Shown piece after piece: positions 44,323-54,087 of a DNA stretch of 64,000 nucleotides. The position numbers and the translations under genes are program-made. A model generated the notes under the pieces. That model saw only the letters and a program-made list of their open reading frames with translations, searched no databases and had not been told where the DNA came from. Source of the stretch: Cardiocondyla obscurior (lineage: Eukaryota; Arthropoda; Insecta; Hymenoptera; Formicidae); contig NC_091866.1 in assembly GCF_019399895.1 (NCBI RefSeq), forward strand, positions 6,679,501-6,743,500. Direction: 5' to 3'. The number at the start of each line of letters is the position of its first letter. The first letter of the stretch is position 1.

Positions 44323-45490
44323 ATGATAGATATTCTGAACATCAAGGCTGGTCTTCGACGATCATATCTTAAAGCTCTATTTTTTACAGTCTGTTCGCCA
44401 ATATGACTTTCGGGGACAGCGACGAGATACGAATACCCATACAGCAGCACAATTTGTAAACGCTGCCGCACAAAAATTATCTCTACATCGAAGAAAAATT
44501 GACGAAAGGCAAGGTGGTCGCGAGAGCCAACGTGACCCTAGGAGACAACTGCGTCGCCTTTATATTTTACAAGATGCGATAAGAGTTTGATAACGTAAAA
44601 ATCGATCGCAATTGAAACGTTGGGCTAACCAGCACGCTGAAAAACTACGTGACCGTTTCGTCCAATAAGCGTGTGATCCTACAATAACGCGAGATGGCTA
44701 ATTCCCACGACAAACACGGCCGGTTTTTTCAATTTTTTCGTACTGCATTAAGTACTATTAAAATTTTACGAAAATTATAAGTTTATTGTGATCAACTCTC
44801 GTTATAAATTGATTCTCATTCGATCGCGCAATGACAACAACTGCTCGGTGAGCAGTCTCCATGATCGAACCTACGATTGACTTATTCAAAATACTGTTAC
44901 GCCAATGCTCGTTTTTTTTTTTTAATGCGCTCGTTCGCCTCTCTTTTACACTCTGGCTCACTCGCTCAAGAAAGACAAACAGAATTTTCCGTTAGAAATA
45001 ACAAGGCTTTTATTGTACAACTAAAATACAAAAAAACTCGAGGAGTTTTGGTTATGCGACCGTTCATAACTAGCTAGATGTTTCTCACCGCCGAGATTTG
45101 GCTTGCAAAATCCGTGAGTCTTAAGGTGCGATCACGGCAGGCGTAACAATACAATGCCGAATGCCCCACGTGCTACCGAACGAGATAAACAAGTTAATGA
45201 TGCTGCGCGTTTTGAAAAGCGGTTGATTTGTCAGCATCGGTTTCCGCTCGTGAAATCTATACGAGTGTCCATAATTGTAGCTCACGGTCAAGCACATGGG
45301 CCGTCAAAACTGTCACACAATTCAAAAAACCGCGATACATTTTCTTCGCTCTTCAGTCAAGTCAAAAGAACATCATGTCCGGGATCACCAATCGTTTCGA
45401 TGACTGCAAACTCACCAACGTGAAGCTTTAACTGAACTACGAGTTCTACCCATACGACAATATGAATCTCGATTTTGACTGACAAAGTTA
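44323..45490 (+). pseudogene. Double-jelly-roll capsid-like pseudogene, split by a solo LTR
   Basis: ATG 44323 starts MIDILNIKAGLRRSYLK in one frame; from 44403 a second frame continues with FGDSDEIRIPIQQHNL, KNYLYIEEKLTKGKVVARAN, NCVAFIFYKMR and NVGLTSTLKNYVTVSSNKRV. After the LTR (44895-45148) the plus frame n=0 mod 3 gives STWAVKTVTQFKKPRYIFFA, QSSQKNIMSGITNRFDDCKL and NYEFYPYDNMNLDF. The pattern is that of double-jelly-roll-like major capsid proteins of Polinton/adintovirus-type elements, as found repeatedly in insect genomes. At least five stops and a frameshift show it is an old endogenous copy. Assignment is by eye. Confidence 0.6.
44895..45148 (-). repeat. Solo LTR (254 bp) in the capsid-like pseudogene
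   Basis: TGTTACGCCAATG...GGCAGGCGTAACA with 9-base complementary termini, flanked by ATAC (44891-44894 and 45149-45152). AATAAAAGCC on the minus strand suggests minus orientation. Termini resemble, but the body differs from, the Gypsy LTR at 32402. Confidence 0.85.
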
Positions 45491-45857
45491 TGCAATTCCA
45501 ATCCCGGGCACGGCAAACCACTTTCCGGGCACAACACTGCAAAATGTTGCACTCGTCCGACGGAACGCAGAGGCAGTTGCTTGCCTACTCGCTTTTTGCT
45601 ACACTCTCACTCTCACTCTTAATACTCTTGCTCCGCGAAAAAAAGCAGCTTGGATTTTAAAAAAATCGAAGAACTTTAATAACAACAGAATAACCTATTT
45701 ACATCAACTTTTGTCAAAGTTATGCCTCGGAAAAACTTTCAAACATAAGTAATGACAACGATCTGTTCTTCAAGCATGTCGAGCTTTGCGTCATGCACCA
45801 ACCCTGGGCATGGCAAACTACAGTCTGGGCGCATCAATATAATTACCTATAAGAATG
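45491..45857. repeat. LTR-like block with short direct repeats
   Basis: GGGCACGGCAAACCACTTTCCGGGC-type sequence at 45506 recurs, diverged, at 45812 (GGGCATGGCAAACTACAGTCTGGGC). Between them lies a block starting TGTTGCACTCGTCCG with a minus-strand poly(A)-like signal. Perhaps an LTR fragment; boundaries not established. Confidence 0.35.
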
Positions 45858-46200
45858 TGTTACGTCTCCGACTCCGCGTCTCTATTTTTCGACATATATT
45901 TAAATTTTAGTTAAGGGGAAGGTAGACCGTAGTCCATTGTAACACAAAAAAAAGGAACTTCAGAGCCTTTCAGAAGATAATTCATAAGACGTCAACATAT
46001 TCCGGGACAATTTGTTGCGTGAAAGCATAAAAAACATGCAACAAATTGTAAACGGGCGCCAACGAAAAGTTAGACAAAGAATTTGTCTAGACATAATACA
46101 AAAAATCAAAACCTAAGGGGCTCATAAATATTTCAACTTTGATAACCTGCCCGTCACAGGAAAAGAAAAAATAACTTTTTCTTAAAATTATAATTGCGTA
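45858..46200 (+). repeat. Shared terminal block T, copy 1
   Basis: Starts TGTTACGTC and aligns with 57892 onward: TTTTTCGAC, AGTAGACC-like and AAACGGGCGCCAACG/AAACGGGTGGCAGC, then AATTTGTCTAGACAT. It lies upstream of the unknown spliced gene. See the finding on block T. Confidence 0.6.
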
Positions 46201-46617
46201 TGGATCCTGAGCTTTAGAAAAACCAAGGGCGCGAGAGACCCGTAATTACCGAAGTATGTGGTGCAGACAAAGGCAATAAAGTCAGGTAACCATATGTCAT
46301 ATGGAAGGTAAAAGTTTCCCCACCATCCCTCGATGGAAATAATAGTAAAATTCTGGAAGGCTCGAAAGGGATAACTCGTTGAAGCGGGGGTGCTTCGTAG
46401 GCATGTTATTTTCTTAAAACCAATGGATTTCGGGAACTCCTCACCAAAATTTAGAAACTAAGGGCGAAAACTTAGAAGTTTAAGAAATAGAGAAGGGATG
46501 AGGTGCGAATGCCCAATAATTTTGAGATAGGAAAAGTGGAGGAACAAGCTCTGCAAATGAGAGATTAGAAATTCGGAAAAGTGAAAATTCGGGAAGAGTC
46601 CTCCCCTTTTCCGAGCT
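46201..46617. other. Upstream region of the unknown spliced gene
   Basis: No coding content. Purine-rich stretch and a GGATAACTCG segment; leads into the TATA box at 46618. Confidence 0.35.
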
Positions 46618-46624
46618 TATAAAA
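46618..46624 (+). promoter_or_regulatory. TATA box of the unknown spliced gene
   Basis: TATAAAA, about 140 bases before a splice donor. Transcription would begin near 46645-46655. Confidence 0.55.
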
Positions 46625-46759
46625 TCTTGTGCTTTGGCGGAGCACGCTCTCTTGCATCTCAGCTATAGCCGATACAGTTTATTTGAAATTGACGTGAGTG
46701 TCAGAGTGTGCAAGACGAACCACCAGGTATCGAAGAAGCAGTTGGAAGATCGCCTAAAA

Positions 46760-48038
46760 AGTAAGTTTCAACGTTTCAATATGTATCCCCGCGAAATACG
46801 ATTCCACTAAATGTATTTTCCAAACTAATTATTTTCTAAGTATTATCAAAAAGAGAAAGAAATGTCCGAGTCGAGGTTCCGCGGTTTTGATTCTGTTCGG
46901 ATTGTTCCTGTGATCTGTTAAATGTGTGAGAATGCCTGCTTCCGAATATCGGCCAGGATACGCTGTCGAATAACCAGCAATTTTTAGTGGTTTACGCCGC
47001 GAAATACTGTTGGAAGTTTGGCGACTGTCCACGGCTAAAGAATCGGCAAGCGATTCTCGCCAAAGATAGATTACGTGGATTCACTCATGGACGAGTCGAG
47101 GTCTTCAGAAATCGTCGGTGACGAATCTCCTTCACTCCATTCTTTGTAAAATCTTGCAAAATCTGTTGAATCAAATTAAAAATAAATTGTAAATTTTAGT
47201 GGAATCTCTTAATACGAAAACTATCAAGAAAAGCCGGGCGCGAAGGAATAAGTACATTAAAAATCTGAGGGAGCTGGTCCGCCGCTTCTTCATCCAGTAC
47301 TTGGTCGCGGCGGCGCCAAGCGAAGAGGTGTTCGTCTCTCCCGCGCGCAACGAAGACAGACCGTGGTCTCCTCGTCCGGGCCCTCCGCCACCGTCACCTA
47401 TCCACGGCGACCCGGAACCGTTACACGGATATGTCCCGGAAGAAGAGATCCTAAACGTCCCGACCGAAAATTCAACCTGCGAAATCAACCTCTCGAATCA
47501 GTCCACGGAGCCGAGATCGGAACAATTCCGCCCCACGACTCCTTCGTATACCCCGAATTTTTCCCTCATCTCCGAACTACGGTTTCCCGGAGGTGAGCCA
47601 AGAGCCTGTTCTTCTTTTCTCTCACCACCTCCTTTTCCATTCTCACCTGAGGAAGCCGACTCTCTGGGCGAAGATGAATCCATCTCTCTCCCAGAAGTAG
47701 ACTTCCCCGATCAACCTCCATCTCCCGTCCCGAGTATCGAGGTTCTCGAGGAGCATCCGAAACCGAGAGAGGTTATAGACCCTCTCCTGGAGCTCCTACG
47801 CAGGGCCTGTACTCCGTGGACAGATCCTGTTCCGGAAAGGGCCTTCTCCATCGGCCCTGACCACTTTGAGCCGGAAGAGATCAGGAGTCAGGCAGCTCGG
47901 TCTGCTCCTGATTCTCATTTCTTTATATATTATCCCGGGGTGGAATTTCCTTTCCTGGCCCCGATGCGACTTATTGATCTAGTATTTCCAAGATCCACAG
48001 CGAGGGTGGTGGAAATAGAAGAAATCACCTTGGATTAA
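46760..48038 (+). CDS. Unknown proline-rich protein, 279 aa, start codon made by splicing
   Basis: A non-coding first exon after the TATA box ends AAAAA/GTAAGTTT at 46760. A 439-bp intron (46761-47199) ends ATTTTAG. The A of exon 1 and TG of exon 2 (47200-47201) form ATG, and the frame is then open for 279 codons to TAA 48036. The protein starts MESLNTKTIKKSRARRNKYI, has a basic amphipathic N-terminus, a Pro/Ser/Glu-rich middle (RPGPPPPSP, FRPTTPSYTP, DFPDQPPSPVPS) and a C-terminal part with DPLLELLRRACTPW and SHFFIYYPGVEFPFL. No domain recognised and no other ATG near the start. A decayed homologue is at 60212-60990, so the gene is repeated and probably belongs to a mobile element. Confidence 0.6.
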
Positions 48039-49645
48039 TTCATACAAACATATACACACACACACACATATACATTTTGTAAATACTCTCTCGTCTTCCG
48101 AAATGTTAAATTTATACTTGTTTATCCGGCTTTAACCTTTTTCATATTATTTAATTTTTACTGTAAGAACTTTGACATTATTTTTATATCTAAAACGAGC
48201 TGATTAAATTTTCTAAATTGTTAACTCTGCCATTTATCGTTCAATTTTTATTTGTAATTTAAATTATTATATTTAGTATTAAAATTCTTAATTTTGCGTT
48301 ACTGAAATTATGAGTTAATTATTTCGTTATTACCCTGAAATATCCTACTTAAGCGAACAATCACGCCTGGTTCTATCCCAGAGAATAAGGATTCATTTCC
48401 TTTTTCTAAAAAGAACCACTTACGCGCTCAATCGAAATCCGAGATATTAAAATAAATAATCTGCGCGTAAAATTGTGAAGATTCGAATCTCGAATCTCAC
48501 GTAAATTCGGTGGTACGTCACTTTCCTACCTTACCGTCAAAGTCCATTCCCGAGGATTCCTTCCAATTAATTAATTAAATAAAATTAACCTTCTTGACGT
48601 AATAAATGTCTTGGTCTCTGTTGAATTAAAGTTTTTATCGCGTAAACACGTGCGCTTAAAAATTCTTTTAATCTAGTTTGGGAACTATCATTCATATCGT
48701 GTTTCAGATTCTTAGCTTTTTTTAACCGTAGATAATTATAGGGGTACGTTTTGTGATTTCTGATATCAAGAAGTAGCGCGCCGGATAATATCGAGGCATA
48801 ACCGCTTGCTATGCTTATGTGTCACCTGCTGCTGTGTCGAGTTGCGTCGCGTTATTTATTAACTGTTCAAAGTCCTGCTTAAGACTGATCTCTAATTCGG
48901 TTAAGGGATACTTGCACACGACTGTGCGTTTACGGGAACAGATTTTTAGGGGGCGTTTCAGTTTCTTGCTGAGCATTTAAGGTTCGCTGTATATGTAGCT
49001 AGAAGGCTAGAAAATCTGGTGCGGAGACTCCTACGTTTTGCTGGTTTTTTATGTCAATGAAGTGCATTTTCTGTGGTGGTACGTGGTGAAACGGTAGAGG
49101 TTTCCGAATCCGTCTGCCACAAAACACGTGCGGAATTCCAGCCCCCAGATATCGGTACCTATTGGTACGATATTTTTGAACGTTTTAGAGCGTTTAACAT
49201 CGATAGCACTTCTGCAATCAAAACGCAACGCAATGCTCAACTTCGTCACCATGGTTGAGATATTTTACCGCGCAGCCGCAAAAGCCAGCGTCATCCGCTC
49301 GGGCTCGTTTGTAACGCGATAATGGATCGGTATCGAGTAACTACAGTACCGACGCTATGATCGCGTGATAATTAAGTTTACAAGTTAAAACATATTGTAA
49401 TTAATGCAAATAGAATTTTTTATACTATTTATGTATAAAAATTAAATTAAATTCTTTTATGCATTATTAAAATTGAAAAAGTTATGTTTTTAAATAAATA
49501 AATAATTATAATATGGTTCAATAATAAATTGATCAAAGAGGTTTCAATGAAATCCGAGCACACCAATTTTTTGTACGACAATTTAGCTTTATTATTTTAC
49601 GAACAATTATGAACTTTTTACATTTTATATAAATATTTCCAATAC
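48039..49645. other. 3' flank of the unknown gene, then unassigned DNA
   Basis: A (CA)n run lies at 48055-48070. The part to about 48420 matches the corresponding 3' flank of the decayed copy (GCCTGGTTCTATCCCAGAGAA at 48387 against the complement at 58245). From there to 49645 I see only AT-rich intron-like sequence; a 61-codon frame at 49073 was rejected. Confidence 0.4.
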
Positions 49646-49850
49646 CTGAAGCCAATGTAATGGCATCTGCTGATATTGGCTGAACATTTTCACCATCTGT
49701 GGCAATTATCTGCATTGAATGGTTCTCAATCCTAACTTCAGCTAAACAAACCGTACTGAATGCACTGATTATACGATATCTGTATCTTTTCCCATTTTCA
49801 ACCATAAACATTGAGAGAGAAACATTTGTGCTCACTCCAGTTGAAGGATC
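49646..49850 (-). CDS. Multicopper oxidase (laccase-like), internal exon A
   Basis: On the minus strand the acceptor TTTGTAG/GATCC opens 68 codons plus one base, ending at the donor TTCAG/GTATTGG. It encodes FMVENGKRYRYRIISAFSTV, then VRIENHSMQIIATDGENVQP and SADAITLAS. This is the centre of the second cupredoxin domain of a multicopper oxidase: V-x-x-G-K-R-Y-R-x-R and HxxxxIATDGxxVxP are family hallmarks. Length and reading phase match exon B at 25876-26060. No stop codons; codon use is ordinary. Earlier exons with the copper-binding HWHG are outside the window. Confidence 0.8.
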
Positions 49851-50234
49851 CTACAAATATTATTTTGTATACAGAGTGTTCAAAACAATATGTCACTCAC
49901 AAAAATTGTGAGTAGGCAATAATAATTTGAGATAAAATGTTTTATATTATTTTACAAAACTTATTATTATTATCAAATAATAAATTAAAACGTCTGAGCA
50001 AACTTGCATTAAAAAAGGTGTGAAATAAGCACAATAGTCAATGGCGAGTATTACTTATAGGAAACTGAAGGAATCAGCAAGTAACGATAGATGAACGGTG
50101 CGTACAAATATGTCTCATGTTTGCTGCTCTCCTATTGTTGCACGTTGGTTTCTTCTATTTCCTCTAAGAAGTATTTGCTGTTGTCTAGCGCGTCCGTCTC
50201 GGAGTTTTAACGGTTGTTTACTCAAACGATCGTT
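49851..50234. other. Unassigned DNA upstream of exon A
   Basis: AT-rich, then moderately GC-rich from about 50090. ORFs on both strands near 50100-50318 overlap the LTR and are not credible. Confidence 0.4.
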
Positions 50235-50323
50235 TGTTGCACCACAGTGGGTGCACGAGATCCGTCTTTCGGTGACCGTCGAGATTGGACGAAATAAGGA
50301 GATATAAATAAAGTCCACTTTGG

Positions 50324-50431
50324 TTTTAAGTATAAGTTTCAGTCTTTATTTTACATTTGTTTTTCTTTCCTTCTTACTTTTAAGTATAAGTTTCAGTCTT
50401 TATTTTACATTTGTTTTTCTTTCCTTCTTAC
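50324..50431. repeat. 54-bp tandem duplication
   Basis: TTTTAAGTATAAGTTTCAGT... through CCTTCTTAC is repeated exactly twice (50324-50377 and 50378-50431) within the LTR. Confidence 0.9.
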
Positions 50432-50690
50432 TTCCACCGTACTCCACAGTACACTTGATAATCGCGCGGCCTCGTCTCAGCGAGGTAACATGACGTTTGA
50501 CATGCGACACATTTCACGTTTTGGAAGTGAAGTGATTAGCAACTGCCTGTGGGCGGCGGCTTGCGGTGATTTAACTGAAACGCTGGATCTTCAGCGTTAG
50601 CAGGTTGCATGACTGTAAATTATTTATTGGGCTAATGCAACCTCAGTGGTTTCGGCAATAAGATCTTGTAACTTTTTTTTCTTATTTATT

Positions 50691-51116
50691 TGTTGTATTT
50701 TAACCTTCTAGGCACAGGTGATTGACACCGCGTGTGCCAATTTTAAGTGAGAGCTCAGCAGATTGCCAAACTGTTAGAATCCGCTGAGCCTATAGTGCTG
50801 ATATTATGTCAGCACTTTCGACAGGTCGCGACATCAGCGGAAGACAGTAGGCCACCCGACCAATGCCTTCCGCAATTACGCTGACGAGAAACAATAAATT
50901 GCTATAAATTGCACGAGCCCCGAAGCTCGTGCAAATCAATAAGTTACGAGTAAGCGGCACGTAACTCTAACCGCGACAAGAATCCTGTACATATCAAAGA
51001 GGAAATAAATCAGCGCCAGTTTTTTAAGATATAAAGAAACCTTTATTTTAAAAACCACCTTCGCTCAAACGGACGGTTTCGAAGGACGAACCCCGTGCAC
51101 CCGCTGTGGTGCAACA
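50691..51116 (-). repeat. LTR family C, copy C4, inserted in C3 in reverse
   Basis: On the minus strand begins TGTTGCACCACAGCGGGTGC and ends AAAATACAACA. TATT flanks both sides (50687-50690 and 51117-51120). Confidence 0.8.
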
Positions 51117-51299
51117 TATTATTAGTTTTAGTTTTTTTTTTATTTAAAGTAGGTTGCTGGTGCAACTTCATCTGAATTGTGTGGCGAAATCTTATACCTA
51201 GCTTCTTTTCATATTATACTGTTGTAACGGGGTTCGGATTACAACAAACTCAACGTGAATTCTTGTCCGAATGTGGACAAGACGTTTTACTAATTAATT

Positions 51300-51696
51300 A
51301 TTTTACTTTAATAAACTACGTTCTTTTTGTTATCTTGTTAACAATTTGTGAGATTTATTTCGCGTGTTACCTACTCTCATTTTGAAGACGAGTTCTATTC
51401 GTCTAACTCCGCCCCTCTCCGTTTGGGTGAGCTAGCCCCCGCAGCTGGTGACGACGTATTCTTACTCTTTTCGTGATTTAAGGATCGTTCTGTGGCGCAA
51501 TCGGTACGATAAGGCTCGGGCTTGGCGCTCAAGTCGAACTTCTGCGGGAATCGTGTCACTGCGCGTCGGGACAAACTGGAGGATTCTCCACCCTTCCTTC
51601 TCCGCTACCTCTTGTGCACACGGTCGAGCCCGGATCGCGGATTCGTGTTCGTTCTTTTTGATCACGCCGATCTCCGCGATAAGATAAGACGTGACA
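51300..51696 (+). repeat. LTR family D, 3' part (copy D2)
   Basis: Matches D1 and D3: AATAAA, CTCCGCCCCTCTCCGTTTGG, GAGCTAGCCCCCGC, GGGCTTGGCGCTCAA, and the end AAGACGTGACA. Confidence 0.75.
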
Positions 51697-51719
51697 ATAA
51701 ATAAAGAAAGTGATTATAA

Positions 51720-52920
51720 AAAAAAAGGAAAAGTTAGGCAGGAGTGAGGAGTAGAAGAAAATTGGAAAGAGTAATGGGATAAGGGCAAATAAAAAGAAGA
51801 AGAAAGCAAGGATGAAGAAAGGTAAAACACAGAAAACCTGGGAAAGGTTTGGATATTAGCTGTAGAAAGTAGACAAAGCATAGATGATCATAGAGTATAT
51901 GGAACTAAGAAAGAATAGGAGAAATAGAAGAGAGAAAGAAATGGCGACTTACAATAAGAGAAATAAAGAGTTAAAGAAGTAAGTATGGTAGAGAATAGAT
52001 AGAAAAATAAGAAATTAAGCTAAACGATGAAAGATATGAAAGGGAACAGATAGCAATTAAAGAGAAGACTGATAAAAGAAAGCAAAAAGAGACGAAAGAT
52101 AAAGAAAAGATGAAAGTTGGAGAGAAAAAGTATATAAGAAGGGTAAGAAGGCCGACGAAAGCAGAATGTTTGATGAGGGAAAGATCAAATAGTTCTCCAT
52201 TGATAAAGTTGATGAAAAAAATGAAAAAGAGAAAAAAGAAACAAGAAGAAAAAAAAAGTAGACGAGATGAAAGTATTTAAGAAGAGCACAAAAGTTGAAA
52301 GATCATTAGAGGAACAACAAAAATGATGGATAGAGATTATCAAGGAAATAAAGGTAGGTTTTGGTGAGATAAAAAAAGAAATAAAGGAGATAAGAAATCG
52401 GTTAAAAAAAAAATAGATAGAAGATGAAAAAATATGAAAATCAGCAAATAAAATCTGTGAGTTAGAGAAAGAAAGGGATGAAAAGATTAAAGACAGAGAA
52501 ACAAAAAAGCAAATGTAGAGAAATAAAAAGGGGCTGATACATAAGGTAAAAAGCATAGAATTAGACAGAAAGAGAAAAAGAAGAGAACTAAGAAAATAAA
52601 ATATAGTAATAAGAGAAGTATAAATAGAAAAAAAAAAGATGAAGAATTGTTGAAGAAAGTAAAAAAAGTAGTAAAGACAGGGGCAAAAGTGAAAATTGAG
52701 GTGAGAAAAATAAGAAATAGAGAGAAATCAGGAATAGTGATAGTGTGTGGGTAAGATTTGGGAATCTGAGAGAGCAGTTAGAAGTTTTCAGAAGAAAGGA
52801 AAAATTGAAAAATAAGAAGGAGTAGATATTTGATGATATGATAGAAATGGAAAGAAAAATAAATTAAAAGATAAAGAATAAAGAAGAAAAATTAAGGTGA
52901 GATGAAAAAGAGGTTAGAAC
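51720..52920 (+). pseudogene. Purine-rich LINE, ORF1 copy, decayed
   Basis: Purine-rich strand; 52147-52200 (RRPTKAECLMRERSNSSPL) matches the ORF1 segment of the 17.9-kb copy (RRPAKVEMLMRERFNSLPI). Stops in all frames. The minus-strand S/F/L-rich ORF is a shadow. Confidence 0.65.
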
Positions 52921-52929
52921 AGAGTACAT

Positions 52930-53193
52930 GAAATTATCCCCTCAACGTGCGCTACTTTGACGTGGTAAATGGGCTTACAAGCTGATGCTTAATTAAGAGC
53001 GCACAGTGTTAAATAACATCTAAACACACAGGAGAACTACGATACGAGAGGGACCCCTGGTAAAAACAAAAAAAGGAAAAAAAGCCGCTTGAACGTATTT
53101 CAAGGTTAGGGCTTCATAGAGAAGCATGAGTAGACTGTGCTCAATGGGGTTGGATCTCATCCAGACTAAAGATACAAACCAAAAGAATTAATA
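52930..53193 (+). mobile_element. 5' region of an R1-like non-LTR element
   Basis: A block of different composition leading into the ORF1 ATG at 53194. Taken as the 5' untranslated region. Confidence 0.45.
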
Positions 53194-54087
53194 ATGAATA
53201 TGTTTAGTCGCAAAAAGGGAAACTTACCGCCGCAGGGTGAACGGACACCCAGTGGCCGGCAAGAGGGGGGTACCGTCTCGGCCTTCCTCTCGTTGTCATC
53301 AAACGTCGGACTATCCACTGTTTGCACCGCAGGGAGGGTGGAAGAAACAGCAGCTGCGAGGACACAAACGACAACGATAAGAAAGAAGAATAAAGTAAGT
53401 TTAAACTTACCCTTTATGGAAATAGAAGACCCAGTGACCGGAATAAAAACCAGAGTAAGAACGCATTTCTCGGCAACCTCAAATGTTTCTGGTTATACCG
53501 GGGATGCGTCTTTAAATACAATCTTTGCATCTGAGGAAAAATCTGGATATTCCGCGGAAAAAAGAAACAGAGTGGACAATAAAAAACAATATAGAAAACA
53601 AGAAGAAAATCTATCCAAATTAGAAAAAGCAACTGTCTTAGAAAAGAAAGAGAGCAGGATATTAGACCCGTCTTTTCCCTTAACTTCATGGGTACAAGCC
53701 AGAGCTGACAAATTAGAGGTGGAGTACATAGAAGAAAGCAGACAAGCTCCTGCTAGGGATTTTGTCTGTTCAGTACTGAAAGATATGGCTGGCGTATTGA
53801 GAGTATACGGGCTTTCAAAGGGCCTTAAAGAACAATACGCTAAGGCCCTCAGAAAGGCGGCCTGTAGGACCAGAGCAAATGTTACCATCCTAATGACTAG
53901 GGTAGGCCCGGTCAACTCTAATGGAAATAAGGAAACAGCAAAACTTGCAAAGACACTGCAAGAAGCACAGGAAGAGGTCAAACAACTAAAGGAAGAAGTT
54001 AATAAACTTAAAACTAAATTAATGGAGATCTTCCCTGGATTACCTGTATACAAAAAAAAAGGATGTCTCACCAGCTACGACATCTAG
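53194..54087 (+). CDS. R1-like non-LTR element ORF1, N-terminal part
   Basis: 297 open codons. An N-terminal variable region, then FVCSVLKDMAGVLRVYGLSK and TRANVTILMTRVG, followed by a coiled coil (LQEAQEEVKQLKEEVNKLKT). The stop at 54085 follows a poly-A stretch (54052-54060), after which the gene continues in other frames to the zinc knuckles at 55054-55210. So this is probably a truncated ORF1 of an R1-type gag-like protein. A long minus-strand ORF here is a shadow. Confidence 0.65.
   Translation: MNMFSRKKGNLPPQGERTPSGRQEGGTVSAFLSLSSNVGLSTVCTAGRVEETAAARTQTTTIRKKNKVSLNLPFMEIEDPVTGIKTRVRTHFSATSNVSGYTGDASLNTIFASEEKSGYSAEKRNRVDNKKQYRKQEENLSKLEKATVLEKKESRILDPSFPLTSWVQARADKLEVEYIEESRQAPARDFVCSVLKDMAGVLRVYGLSKGLKEQYAKALRKAACRTRANVTILMTRVGPVNSNGNKETAKLAKTLQEAQEEVKQLKEEVNKLKTKLMEIFPGLPVYKKKGCLTSYDI

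Larger units (their letters stand above)
26061..49645 (-). other. Giant intron of the multicopper oxidase gene (about 23.6 kb)
   Basis: Bounded by the donor TTCAG/GTATTGG below 49646 and the acceptor TATAG/GTGAACG above 26060. The two flanking exons encode adjacent parts of one domain and join in frame. All of the Gypsy, mariner, LINE and virus-like sequence between 26 and 49.6 kb therefore lies within this intron, as does the unknown gene at 46.6-48.0 kb on the opposite strand. This rests on the two exons belonging to one gene. Confidence 0.65.
50235..51246 (+). repeat. LTR family C, copy C3, interrupted by copy C4
   Basis: Begins TGTTGCACCACAGTGGGTGCA and ends GGATTACAACA, as in C5. The left part runs to 50690 and the right part from 51121. 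A 54-bp tandem duplication lies at 50324-50431. No target duplication for C3 itself is clear. Confidence 0.7.

Noticed and set aside
46060..46075. GGGCGCCAACG as a primer-binding site (minus strand)
   Set aside because: No adjacent LTR end in the right orientation and the second copy of the block lacks the match (GGGTGGCAGC).
49073..49258. Plus-strand frame with PDIGTYWYD, reminiscent of the GTYWYHSH copper motif
   Set aside because: Wrong strand relative to the multicopper oxidase exons, no HSH, and no splice sites; treated as coincidence.
50235..51116. Apparent DNA transposon with 20-bp inverted ends TGTTGCACCACAG
   Set aside because: The two ends belong to two LTRs of the same family in opposite orientation; the inner one has its own TATT duplication.
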